A stretch of DNA of 64,000 bases from Tissierellia bacterium (GCA_030538075.1 JAUNUQ010000003.1:1-64000); one strand, 5' to 3'; shown: positions 8,976 to 17,082, numbered from the stretch's first letter. A program made the numbers and translations. Notes: generated by a model from the letters alone, not told the origin.

Positions 8976-10388
8976 ATGGACACAACGATCTCTGTAACAA
9001 TCATTATAACATATCTAGTGATAATGGTTGGGTTATCAATTTATGCCTCAAAGAAGGTTGATATGAACACGACCGCAGGTTACTTACTAGCTGGGAAATC
9101 GATGCACTTTTTTCTAATGGCTGTGATGGTGACCGGGGCTGCTGTTGGTGGAGCTAGCACTGTAGGAGTGGCACAAAATGCATTTACTAAAGGATTATCC
9201 GCAGGTTGGTATAATATGTCTTGGGTTTTCGGCGTGCTTGCCTTTATCCCTTTAGTAACTAGAATTCGACGCATGAGAATTGATTCTGTAACAGATATCT
9301 TCGAAATTGTTTTTGGATCAGGAGATGCTCTGGTTGCAATCATTGTACAAATTGGTTTGATGGTGGCGATAAATGCAACCCAGATCATAGCAGGTGCATC
9401 AATCATCATCGCCCTCATGCCAGACTTACTTAGCTATCAGGCAGCGCTAATGGTTTCCTCGACTATTTTTATAATCACATCATTCTTCGGAGGTTATCTA
9501 GGTGCGAGTATCGCGAATATTGTAAATGTCATTATGATTTACGCAGGGTTAACATTAGCTGTGATTCGGGGGATAGACATGTATGGTGGCATACAGTCAA
9601 TATCCGCAGCATTGCCTGAAGGAGATCACTGGTTTCATTTTTTCTCTGGTACAGGAGGAATCATAATCATTGGTTGGATTTTGGCGATGGTATTCAATCT
9701 TCCTGCAAATCAGGTGATGTATCAGGCTGTGATGGCTGCAAAAAGCGATAAACATGCAAGGATTGGTCTGGTATTGGCAGCAGTTCTAATAACCCCAATC
9801 GGGTTTTTCTCCTCATATCTCGGGATTATTGCTGTAGGTGCTTTTCCTAACATTGACAGCATACTTGCGCTACCAATGGTTTTAGCATCATTGGGTCCAA
9901 TTACTACAGGAATATGCTTAGCTGGCCTGTGGGCTGCTGATGTTTCAACCGCCGTATCTTTATTATTAGGTACGTCCACTATCATTACAAAAGGGGTTGT
10001 CGTAAGGTACATTAAACCTGATTTATCTGAGATACATCAAGTTTGGTTGTCCAAAGTTGTATTGGTGTTAACCTGTGGGATAGGTTTGATCATGGCAATG
10101 CAGATAACGAGCATAATAGATTTTCTTATTCAGTTAATAACAATGTATGTTCCGTTTACAATTGTCATTCTAGCGATCATGTTTTGGCCAAAACTGGTAA
10201 GGAAGAATTCAAGTCGAGTAACCGTTCTCGCTGGTTTTTCAGTAATAATAGGATGGGTATTTTTTCCAAGTTTCCACATCGTTCCCTCCATTATCTGGAT
10301 ACTAGTACCTGTGTGTATTATTGCATTTCTACTGACAGCAATCATAGACAAGCGTAATGTTGAAATTGAGGCTTTGTACAGGTGTTGA
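8976..10388 (+). CDS. Sodium:solute symporter (SSS family)
   Basis: A 470-residue membrane protein with about thirteen hydrophobic segments, the length and layout of SSS-family Na+/solute symporters. The first helices carry the family pattern GYLLAGKSM followed by a glycine-rich GAAVGGAST helix, and the GLWAADVSTAVSLLLG helix near residue 320 matches the sodium-binding helix region. Start ATG sits behind AAAAAGGAG. It lies divergent to a LysR gene and upstream of the second LigM-like gene, so it may import the compound that the latter demethylates. Substrate not inferable; SSS members carry proline, betaines, carboxylates and sugars. Confidence 0.88.
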   Translation: MDTTISVTIIITYLVIMVGLSIYASKKVDMNTTAGYLLAGKSMHFFLMAVMVTGAAVGGASTVGVAQNAFTKGLSAGWYNMSWVFGVLAFIPLVTRIRRMRIDSVTDIFEIVFGSGDALVAIIVQIGLMVAINATQIIAGASIIIALMPDLLSYQAALMVSSTIFIITSFFGGYLGASIANIVNVIMIYAGLTLAVIRGIDMYGGIQSISAALPEGDHWFHFFSGTGGIIIIGWILAMVFNLPANQVMYQAVMAAKSDKHARIGLVLAAVLITPIGFFSSYLGIIAVGAFPNIDSILALPMVLASLGPITTGICLAGLWAADVSTAVSLLLGTSTIITKGVVVRYIKPDLSEIHQVWLSKVVLVLTCGIGLIMAMQITSIIDFLIQLITMYVPFTIVILAIMFWPKLVRKNSSRVTVLAGFSVIIGWVFFPSFHIVPSIIWILVPVCIIAFLLTAIIDKRNVEIEALYRC

Positions 10389-10676
10389 TAAAACATAGAC
10401 GATGAAAACTTTTTAACTATTTGATTCATTAAGCCGAGAGGATCCATCGGTTTAAGAATAACTGACCTAAGAATGAATGGCGCAATTCATTTAGCATATG
10501 AACTACAAATGGAATCGACATGGACAGAGGATTTTCCAGAATGTATTTGACTGTATTGTAATCCTTGAAATCTAAGAAAAGTGATCTGATCTTCAACTCA
10601 AATCAAGCAGTGGAGCTGTCTATAGAGAATTCTGGAGAGAACAAGTGATGTATAAAACACAAAAAAGGAGAAAAAA
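10389..10676. other. Intergenic gap upstream of second LigM-like gene
   Basis: 288 nt, AT-rich, with no coding frame I can support and no terminator-like hairpin with a T-run. It may contain a separate promoter for the gene at 10677, but no convincing -35/-10 pair was found. Confidence 0.4.
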
Positions 10677-12050
10677 ATGAACGAAAAAATGTTTAATGGT
10701 GAATTTAAGTATAGTCCATATGTACCCTTCGATCCCACAAGGAATCCGATCTATGCAGGATATATCACGAGTGCGACAAAGGGGGGATTACAGCCTTATG
10801 AGTATACGAATTGGCGAGATGAAGAATTATCATGGCATGAGAACTGTTACTTGCATGCGGGCTTGAATCCAACAGCAACATATTGGTTTAAAGGACCGGA
10901 TGCCTTACGGTTTTTAGAAGAAAATTGTACAAATGGATTTAAAAAATTCAAAGTGGGAAAAAGTCGCCATGCTTTAATGTGTAATGAAGACGGATTATTG
11001 ATTGAAGATGGTATGTTACTTCGATTAGCTGAGGATGAATTTATTTCTTATTGGATGATGCCATATATTGAGTTAAAGTTGAAACAAGGCAATTATGATG
11101 TAGTTGGCAAGAACTTAACTGGTGACGTTTTTTTATATCAGTTGGGTGGGCCGAAATCTTTAGAAATTGTTGAAGCAGCAACCGGAGAAAACTTCCATGA
11201 TTTAGAGTTTGCTGCGCATCGTCTAAGCAAGATTGATGGTCGTGAAGTGCGAGTATTGCGAATTGGAATGTGTGGTACACTCGCATATGAGGTACATGGT
11301 AATTTCGAAGATTGCATTCCCGTTTATAATGCGTTAATGGAGGCTGGAGAAGCATATGGTATTCGAAGACTTGGAAGACATGGATATTGGAATGCACATA
11401 CAGAAAATGGTTTTATGCAACATGCGATACATTTTGCTTATGCTCGAGAAACGAACAAGGAATTTAGCGAGTATCTAGAAAAGACAGGGAGTTCATCTAT
11501 GGCCCAACCGAGCCCCAAGCTTGGAGGTAGCTATGGATCAGAGCTCAGTGATTTCTATGTTAATCCAATTGAATTGGGCTGGGGTAACATGGTAAATTTC
11601 AACCATGAATTTGTTGGAAGAGAAGCGTTAATGAAAATCAAAGAGGGTCCTCATCGCGAAACGGTTACATTAGTTTGGAATCCTGAAGATATTTTGGATA
11701 TCTGGAGATCTGAATTCTCCAAAGAGGAACCATATGCTCCAATGGATGGTCCTGAAGATACAGCACCTAACGGAGTATTTGAATTAAGAGGGGATAAGGT
11801 GCTGAAAGATGGAAAACTAATCGGGATTAGTACAGGTCGAATCTTTAGTTGGTACTATCGTGAGATGATATCTCTAGCAATCATTGAAGCGGAACATAAT
11901 AGTATTGGATCAGAGGTAGTTGTTCTCTGGGGGGATCCTGGCACCCGACAAAAAGAAATTCGAGCTACCGTTAGCAGATATCCTTATATGGACGAAAACA
12001 GAAATGAGAATGTGGACACGAGTACAATCCCTAGTGGAGTAAAGAAATAG
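10677..12050 (+). CDS. LigM/GcvT-fold demethylase-like protein (copy 2)
   Basis: A 457-residue protein of the same family as the one at 6266, with shared blocks throughout: LSWHENC, HAGLNPT, FKGPDALRFL, LAEDEF, FLYQLGGPKSLEIVE, RIGMCGTLAYEVHG, and a C-terminal barrel with MVNFNHEFVGREAL and VVLWGDPGTRQKEIRA. Tyr237 falls in GYWNAHTENG, the segment that aligns with the tyrosine-bearing loop of LigM. A tetrahydrofolate-dependent methyl transfer is inferred from the family, not shown. AAAAGGAG precedes the ATG. It follows the symporter after a 288-nt gap and precedes the KdgT-type permease. Compared with copy 1 it has a differing, longer central loop near residues 260-290 (KTGSSSMAQPSPKLGG), so the two may act on different substrates. 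Confidence 0.75.
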   Translation: MNEKMFNGEFKYSPYVPFDPTRNPIYAGYITSATKGGLQPYEYTNWRDEELSWHENCYLHAGLNPTATYWFKGPDALRFLEENCTNGFKKFKVGKSRHALMCNEDGLLIEDGMLLRLAEDEFISYWMMPYIELKLKQGNYDVVGKNLTGDVFLYQLGGPKSLEIVEAATGENFHDLEFAAHRLSKIDGREVRVLRIGMCGTLAYEVHGNFEDCIPVYNALMEAGEAYGIRRLGRHGYWNAHTENGFMQHAIHFAYARETNKEFSEYLEKTGSSSMAQPSPKLGGSYGSELSDFYVNPIELGWGNMVNFNHEFVGREALMKIKEGPHRETVTLVWNPEDILDIWRSEFSKEEPYAPMDGPEDTAPNGVFELRGDKVLKDGKLIGISTGRIFSWYYREMISLAIIEAEHNSIGSEVVVLWGDPGTRQKEIRATVSRYPYMDENRNENVDTSTIPSGVKK

Positions 12051-12076
12051 CGAGCGTCTAGACACTGCACAATATT

Positions 12077-12116
12077 CAATACCGAGATAGTATAAAAGGA
12101 ATCTATCTCGGTATTG
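12077..12116. terminator. Perfect 14-bp inverted repeat after LigM-like copy 2
   Basis: Arms CAATACCGAGATAG and CTATCTCGGTATTG pair perfectly around a 12-nt loop. No T-run follows, so it may be an mRNA-stabilising hairpin or an operator for the downstream permease rather than a classical terminator. Confidence 0.55.
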
Positions 12117-12190
12117 AGATCACATGAAGGTTTAACTAGTAGCTCTCGTAAGGCTTAATACTGTCATAAAAATACTTCGGAGGACATAAA

Positions 12191-13168
12191 ATGAAGATCT
12201 TAAAGAATGTTCAAAAAGTTCCAGGAGGACTAATGGTTGTTCCATTGCTGTTAGCTTCAATATTAAATACAATACTTCCCGGAATTTTCAATATTGGAGG
12301 AATTACAACGGCTACTTTTGCCAAAGGTACTGCTACGATGATTGGGGCAGCATGCTTATGCGTAGGATCACAAATAGATATTACTGGAGCTTTTGAGACC
12401 ATAAAAAGGGGTGGCTTATTATCAATCGGCAAGATATTGGCAGGGATGATTCCAGCGATACTCTTGATGCGATTCTTTGGCATTGAGGGTGTCTTTGGGA
12501 TAACGCCATTACTTTTATTAGCGGGCGTAACGAGTATTAATGCAGGTTTGTTTTTAGGATTAATGACAGATTATGGCGACAAATACGATGTTGGGTCGCA
12601 GTCGTTGATGGGTGTTACTGTCGGACCTTTTGTTACACTTCTGGGTATAGGGGCAGCTGGGATTGGGGATTTTAATTTCACAGCATTGGCAGCGGCAATC
12701 ATCCCTACAATAGTGGGTTTTGTTCTTGGAAACATCGATCAAGATATTCGTGATTTTCTTAAACCTGGTGCTGTGCTGACTATGCCACTGATTGGTTTTA
12801 ATCTGGGAGCGTCAATAAATCTAGGCGCATTAGTAACGGGAGGTGCACTAGGGGTTGTTCTAGCAATAATAATCATACTTTTAACTTTGATTGTATTGCT
12901 TCCTATTGATAAAGGATTATTACGCCGACCTGGTTATGCTGCTGCTGCACTTACAACCTGCGCTGGATCAAATGCCGCTGTCCCAGAGTTGGTGGCGCAA
13001 GTCTCTCCAAATTTAGCTCACCAGGTAGCAACTGCAACTACAGCTTTAGCATCTGCTACAATCATTACAACGATAACAGCTCCAATTCTTATGATGTTTG
13101 TGATTAAGAAATTGGGTTGGAAAAATCAATCGGATATGGATACATTAAGATCATTTGGGGACGTTTAA
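12191..13168 (+). CDS. 2-keto-3-deoxygluconate permease family transporter
   Basis: A 325-residue membrane protein resembling KdgT over its whole length: VPGGLMVVPLLLAS at the N-terminus, a GVTSINAGLFLGLM segment and GYAAAALTTCAGSNAAVP in the second half. The ATG follows CGGAGGA. KdgT imports 2-keto-3-deoxygluconate with protons, but with no sugar-acid catabolic gene nearby the substrate here is better called an unknown organic acid. Its last codons (SFGDV and stop) are read from the repeat that borders the island, so the native C-terminus has probably been replaced by a few residues. Confidence 0.85.
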   Translation: MKILKNVQKVPGGLMVVPLLLASILNTILPGIFNIGGITTATFAKGTATMIGAACLCVGSQIDITGAFETIKRGGLLSIGKILAGMIPAILLMRFFGIEGVFGITPLLLLAGVTSINAGLFLGLMTDYGDKYDVGSQSLMGVTVGPFVTLLGIGAAGIGDFNFTALAAAIIPTIVGFVLGNIDQDIRDFLKPGAVLTMPLIGFNLGASINLGALVTGGALGVVLAIIIILLTLIVLLPIDKGLLRRPGYAAAALTTCAGSNAAVPELVAQVSPNLAHQVATATTALASATIITTITAPILMMFVIKKLGWKNQSDMDTLRSFGDV

Positions 13169-13531
13169 TTTTTGATCCCTTGATCATTTTATGATATAAA
13201 ACCAACAATAAATTAGTAGAGATTTAAGTGTCTTCAAAGTGGATTTGGATCATGATCAGAAACCGACGAATAGCGCAGTCTCTTTTCTGATAAAGCAGAT
13301 GGCATAATTGCAAGATAGGACTAGACTATAAAAATCGCCCTTCGCAGGGGAATCCCATGCGAAGGGCGACTTTTGTTTCGAATATCTTCTTTATCTAAAT
13401 CCCCGACACCCTAAAGAATGCCGAGAACATACCTGCAAAGTTGCCGTAACCTGCTGGGATGCCCCAGTCTTTGGCTTCGAAGACTTTGCCGTCTCCCATA
13501 TAGATGGCCAGGTGGCCGTAGGAGTAGCAGA
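13148..13531. repeat. Island border repeat, right copy
   Basis: Counterpart of the repeat at 4517-4905: the same CATTTGGGGACG end, intergenic DNA, terminator and NlpC/P60 3' end. This copy continues into the intact gene, so it is in the original context of the cell-wall gene, while pncB lies beside the left copy. Confidence 0.85.
13331..13376. terminator. Bidirectional terminator (right border copy)
   Basis: Hairpin with arms ATCGCCCTTCGC and GCGAAGGGCGACTTTT, T-run on the plus side and A-run on the minus side; it ends the NlpC/P60 transcript and could also stop island transcription coming from the left. Confidence 0.8.
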
Positions 13532-14894
13532 TATCTCCTCTCTGAAGTTCATCTGCGCTGATTTGAACGAATCTACTGTCTCCCCAGATGGTTTCTGATG
13601 TGAGATTGGTCTTTGTATCAGAGGTTAGTCCAGAATTGATCAATGCTCTGAGCACCAAGGATGAACAATCTGCATAACCATCGGCCATCCGCATGGATTG
13701 AGAATACATAAACCCTTCCATCTCCAAAGCTGCCGCGACAAATCGGTCCGCTGCAGAAATCTCGGGCTCTGGCACCACTTCGGCAGCAGCAGGTTCTTCC
13801 GCTGGGGTGGGTTCAGGTGTGGATATTGGCTCTTCGGCAGGCTGCTCGATCGTATTTGGTTGCGATTCCGTGTCTTCAACAGGGGCTTGGTCGGCAGGGT
13901 CTTTCTCATCATTTCGATGGGAGTTTTGACCTCTTCCGTTTCCCCTTTCCTCCTCCACAATTTCTCCTTCGAAGGAGCTCAAGCTCACATTAATACCCAT
14001 GGAATAGATATCCGTTGGGGACTTTTGCGAGGAGTATTCCTCGACGATCTGTTTAGCATTCTCCTGTGTGACTAATAGGGTGGTCGTATTCAGCGAATCC
14101 ACCAAGTTGACAGAGAGAATGGCTCTCTCGTAGTCATCTCCAGAGACTAGGACGAGATTTTCTGTGAAGTTGGTGCGCTTCGCAGTCTCCAATCCCGTGA
14201 AGTAGCGGTCTTCTCCGGCGATGGTATTTTCATCGATCTGCGAAATGTCGTCACCGGTGAGATGGTAGATCTCCTCTTTCAGCGCTCGTGAGATGGAAGC
14301 TTCGCCACCCACAAAGACGACGTCCTTACCGGCTCCAAATTCGCTCAGATAGTCCTTTGTGATTTGGGGCAGTCCACTGCTGGATACCATCAGAATATTT
14401 CGGTCCTCCAGTACAGAGAAGGGGGTTGCCATGATGGCGTCGACATAGTTGTCTCCGTTTACAATGGCGATATTTCGTTCGCTGCCCAATTCTTTTGCGA
14501 CGACCACTGCAGTTTCGTAGCGGTCCGCACCAGAGTGACGGGATTTATAATTGGGGAGCTGTTCAAAACTCGTAGGGATACGAGTAGGGCCTCCCAGCAA
14601 GACAATTTCCTCTGCGCTGGCGATGATGGCCAGATCCTCTTCAGAGGGGGATTGACTGTCAATGGTCATCAGATAAGCTCCACGCTCACCGGATAAAACT
14701 CCTCCAGCCAATGCGTCGGCCAGCTCTGAACGATCTGCTAAGTAGATGACATCCTTTTGCTGGACATATTCTGCTAGGGCATGTCCCGTTTCAGGCAGTA
14801 CCTTTACGACGGCCTCATCTGCGAAAGCCCCTTGGGATACAAGGCAAAAGCCTCCAAGGGCAACAGCTACCGCTCTTTTTACTATTCTATTCAA
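13395..14894 (-). CDS. Secreted cell-wall protein: CWB2-like repeats plus NlpC/P60
   Basis: A 499-residue exported protein. A signal peptide (RAVAVALGGFCLVSQGAFA) is followed by three repeats resembling cell-wall-binding repeat 2 (PF04122), with LLGGPTRIP, SGADRYETA, FVGGEASIS and AGEDRYFTG marks, which bind secondary wall polymers. A Pro/Glu-rich linker near residues 320-385 leads to a C-terminal NlpC/P60 endopeptidase domain with Cys410 (YADCSS) and His461 (GHLAIYMG), expected to cut peptidoglycan stem peptides. I chose the TTG at 14894, eight bases behind a strong GGAGG, over an ATG seven codons upstream that has no such site. It is monocistronic between a terminator and its own complex promoter. 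Its last 45 codons are duplicated at 4769-4905. Confidence 0.88.
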   Translation of the reverse strand: MNRIVKRAVAVALGGFCLVSQGAFADEAVVKVLPETGHALAEYVQQKDVIYLADRSELADALAGGVLSGERGAYLMTIDSQSPSEEDLAIIASAEEIVLLGGPTRIPTSFEQLPNYKSRHSGADRYETAVVVAKELGSERNIAIVNGDNYVDAIMATPFSVLEDRNILMVSSSGLPQITKDYLSEFGAGKDVVFVGGEASISRALKEEIYHLTGDDISQIDENTIAGEDRYFTGLETAKRTNFTENLVLVSGDDYERAILSVNLVDSLNTTTLLVTQENAKQIVEEYSSQKSPTDIYSMGINVSLSSFEGEIVEEERGNGRGQNSHRNDEKDPADQAPVEDTESQPNTIEQPAEEPISTPEPTPAEEPAAAEVVPEPEISAADRFVAAALEMEGFMYSQSMRMADGYADCSSLVLRALINSGLTSDTKTNLTSETIWGDSRFVQISADELQRGDICYSYGHLAIYMGDGKVFEAKDWGIPAGYGNFAGMFSAFFRVSGI

Positions 14895-14927
14895 TGGTTT
14901 ATCCTCCGTTTGCATCTTTGTTTCAGC

Positions 14928-14971
14928 TGTAACCTTGCTGTAACTTATTTGTAACTATTTTGTTACTTGTT
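14928..14971 (-). promoter_or_regulatory. Array of 11-bp GTTACA-type repeats (proximal)
   Basis: Four consecutive 11-bp units, each starting TGTAAC or TGTTAC on the plus strand (GTTACA on the gene strand), lie between the predicted transcription start and the ribosome site of the cell-wall gene. Spacing of one helical turn is typical of OmpR/PhoB-type regulators, which bind tandem 11-bp half-sites; Bacillus PhoP boxes (TTAACA-like) look similar. The regulator is inferred only. Confidence 0.6.
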
Positions 14972-14973
14972 GT

Positions 14974-15002
14974 ATTTTAGCCTTAGAAGGAGGATAAGTC
15001 AA
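14974..15002 (-). promoter_or_regulatory. Sigma-A promoter of the cell-wall gene
   Basis: TTGACT, a 17-bp spacer and TAAAAT on the minus strand, placing transcription start near 14966, about 70 nt upstream of the TTG start. Confidence 0.7.
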
Positions 15003-15067
15003 ATGAATGGGGAGTTTTTTATGTAAAATTGAGGAATTTGAGAGGGAAATGGGAGTCGGAATGAGTT

Positions 15068-15091
15068 TGTAACCGATTTGTAACTATTTTG
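15068..15091 (-). promoter_or_regulatory. Distal copy of the 11-bp repeat box
   Basis: A 24-bp box matching 14939-14962 at 22 of 24 positions (two TGTAAC units 11 bp apart followed by TATTTTG). It lies upstream of the promoter at 14974-15002, so the two boxes flank it. Confidence 0.6.
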
Positions 15092-15253
15092 GAAAACCGC
15101 AAAATTTCCACGAATTTTCGGAGGGGTCCGTCAAAAAAACACCGAGAGATCCAATTATTCCGATTAAGAAATTTCTTTTTTGTAATATTTCAAGCAAAAT
15201 AGACGCATTCCCAATCCGCCAGAATTTTCACCTGGGAATTGGGCAACACGCCT

Positions 15254-15281
15254 ATTCTACCATAAATCTTTGAATTGTAAA
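15254..15281 (-). promoter_or_regulatory. Possible upstream second promoter
   Basis: TTTACA, a 16-bp spacer and TAGAAT on the minus strand. If used it would give a leader of about 350 nt containing a CCCAATTCCCAG / CTGGCGGATTGGG hairpin at about 15208-15242. Also near the small membrane-protein gene's 3' end; weaker than the proximal promoter. Confidence 0.4.
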
Positions 15282-15308
15282 GCTCGGTCCCATATCAGAA
15301 TCCCATAT

Positions 15309-15704
15309 CTAAAAGAGATAGCGGAATAGGACATCTGCAATGCTGCCAAAGCCTCCTACCATGACCACGAAAAGGGCAAATAGCACTGCCAATACGACCA
15401 CTGCGCCTAAGCAGCATCCAAAGGCACAGGAGCAACCCTTGCCTCCACCCTTCGTTCTCGTGGATTCGGGTTCATAATAATCCGAATGGCGATTGGTCTT
15501 TCCAAAATAGGTCCTTTGGTTGTTAGAATTTGTGTATTTTTGCTTTTGTGCACCCCAGGAATCCCGATCATCGTAGCGCTCGTAATATCGGGTGTCGTAT
15601 CGATCGTTCTGGGTGTTATTGTATTCGCTGTACTCCCCTGGAGGGTATTCGTCATAGTCCCGTAAAGGTTCGATTTTTTCGGTATCGGAGTGATACTTTT
15701 TCAT
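15309..15704 (-). CDS. Small Tyr/Asp-rich membrane protein, unknown
   Basis: A 131-residue protein not recognised as a named family. The first 80 residues are hydrophilic and very rich in Tyr, Asp, Arg and Asn, apparently disordered. A GGGKGCSCAFGCCLG stretch then leads into one hydrophobic segment (about residues 98-120) and a short end with FRYLF. Topology would be a cytoplasmic disordered tail with a C-terminal anchor. GAGGTGA precedes the ATG. It stands alone, divergent from the BMP transporter operon. The cysteines before the membrane segment could be acylated or bind metal, but nothing proves this. Confidence 0.7.
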   Translation of the reverse strand: MKKYHSDTEKIEPLRDYDEYPPGEYSEYNNTQNDRYDTRYYERYDDRDSWGAQKQKYTNSNNQRTYFGKTNRHSDYYEPESTRTKGGGKGCSCAFGCCLGAVVVLAVLFALFVVMVGGFGSIADVLFRYLF

Positions 15705-15786
15705 TTGATCACCTCAACTGGAGTATAGCATAAAAAATGGGGAGTTTGCGTTACAATAATGAAAGCTTGAGCGGATGTAGTCTGCC

Positions 15787-15815
15787 TTGAAATCGTTTTA
15801 GTTATCGATTATAAT
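15787..15815 (+). promoter_or_regulatory. Sigma-A promoter of nucleoside transporter operon
   Basis: TTGAAA, a 17-bp spacer and TATAAT; start near 15822. A small GGCG/CGCC hairpin sits in the short leader, but no purine riboswitch core was seen. Confidence 0.8.
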
Positions 15816-15868
15816 GGTTATGTAAGGGGCGAGTAAACGCCTAAACATACAAGAAATGGGGGAAACAT

Positions 15869-17047
15869 ATGTTGAGATCAAAGAAAATTCAATTGTTACT
15901 TGCACTGCTCCTGGTTTTCAGTTTGGGACTTACCGGCTGTGCAGGGAACCCGGAAAAAGAGCCTGCTGCTGAAGGGGAAACGGCGCAGACAGAAAAAGTG
16001 GAAGGGGAAGCAGAAGCGTCAGACATGAAGATCCTGATCGTCACCAGCCCATCAGGTGTGGACGACGGCAGTTTCAACCAAGACAACTATAATGGTATTC
16101 AAGACTTCATTGCTACCCATGCCGGTGCCAGTGTTAATCCGGTGCAGGAGCCCACAGGCGATGTCAATGCATCGGTTCAGGCCGTTGCAGATGCCGTTGC
16201 TGAGTATGACGTCATCGTGACTCCTGGATTCCAATTCTCTGGAATATCCAGCATTGCAGATGCGAACCCAGATAAGAAGTTTATCTTAGTGGATGCCTAT
16301 CCAGATCCAGCTGGTGAAAAGGAAGTATTTGATAATGTTTACGCCATGCAGTTTGCAGAGGAAGAGTCTGGCTTCTTAGCTGGTGTCGCTGCAGCGCTGG
16401 AGACGAAGTCTGGAAAAGTCGGTGTCGTCAATGGGATCGCATTCCCATCCAATGTAAACTATCAATTCGGCTTTGAATCTGGAGTCAACTATGCAGTCAA
16501 GCACCTTGGTGCAACTGCTGAGATCGTAGAAATTGCCTCCTATGCAGGCACGGATGTCACCCAGGCGAATGTCGGCGGAAACTATGTCGGCAGCTTTGCA
16601 GATGAGTCCACCGGTAAGGTCGTTGGAGAGGCTTTGATTGAGCAAGGCGTTGACGTCATGCTCGTCGCTGCTGGAGGTTCAGGAAACGGCGTGTTCACTG
16701 CAGCGAAGGAAAAAGGCGGCGTATGGATCATCGGCTGTGACGTCGATCAATACGACGACGGTACCTATAGCGGTGGCAATGTAATCCTGACATCTGTTTT
16801 GAAGAACATGCGCATTAATGTGGAACGTTCTTTGAACCGCGTTGTAGATGGCAGCTTCAAGGGAGAGAATGCCCTTCTGAAGGCCGATACGGATTCTACT
16901 GGTTATGTGAGTGCAGAGGGAAGACAACAACTGCAAGCTGAAACCATCAAACAATTAGACGAAGTCTATGCCAAACTGAAGGACGGTTCGATTGTTCCTG
17001 CATCGAACTTCAATGGCCACACTCCGGAGGAGTTCCCCGGACTGTAA
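15869..17047 (+). CDS. BMP family nucleoside-binding lipoprotein
   Basis: Substrate-binding protein of an ABC importer, 392 residues. The signal peptide ends in a lipobox LTGC with Cys24 as the lipidated residue, followed by an acidic linker and a Med/BMP (PnrA-like) periplasmic-binding fold: DDGSFNQDNYNG and VAAGGSGNGVFTAAKEK. BMP proteins of this type bind purine nucleosides at the outer face of the membrane. It is the first gene of an operon with the ATPase and two permeases; the hairpin after it probably makes it the most abundant product. The downstream mtnA suggests that nucleosides such as methylthioadenosine may be among the ligands. Confidence 0.92.
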   Translation: MLRSKKIQLLLALLLVFSLGLTGCAGNPEKEPAAEGETAQTEKVEGEAEASDMKILIVTSPSGVDDGSFNQDNYNGIQDFIATHAGASVNPVQEPTGDVNASVQAVADAVAEYDVIVTPGFQFSGISSIADANPDKKFILVDAYPDPAGEKEVFDNVYAMQFAEEESGFLAGVAAALETKSGKVGVVNGIAFPSNVNYQFGFESGVNYAVKHLGATAEIVEIASYAGTDVTQANVGGNYVGSFADESTGKVVGEALIEQGVDVMLVAAGGSGNGVFTAAKEKGGVWIIGCDVDQYDDGTYSGGNVILTSVLKNMRINVERSLNRVVDGSFKGENALLKADTDSTGYVSAEGRQQLQAETIKQLDEVYAKLKDGSIVPASNFNGHTPEEFPGL

Positions 17048-17057
17048 TCGTATGAAC

Positions 17058-17082
17058 CGGGGGCGTGTATACGCCCCCTTTT
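17058..17082 (+). terminator. Intra-operon attenuator hairpin
   Basis: GGGGGCGT / ACGCCCCC followed by TTTTC between the binding protein and the ATPase gene; typical partial terminator or 3' stabiliser that raises binding-protein expression over the membrane components. Confidence 0.75.

Noticed and set aside
14895..15300. Possible c-di-AMP (ydaO) riboswitch before the NlpC/P60 gene
   Set aside because: Such riboswitches often precede wall hydrolase genes, but none of the conserved core motifs was found; the region instead has promoters and 11-bp repeats.
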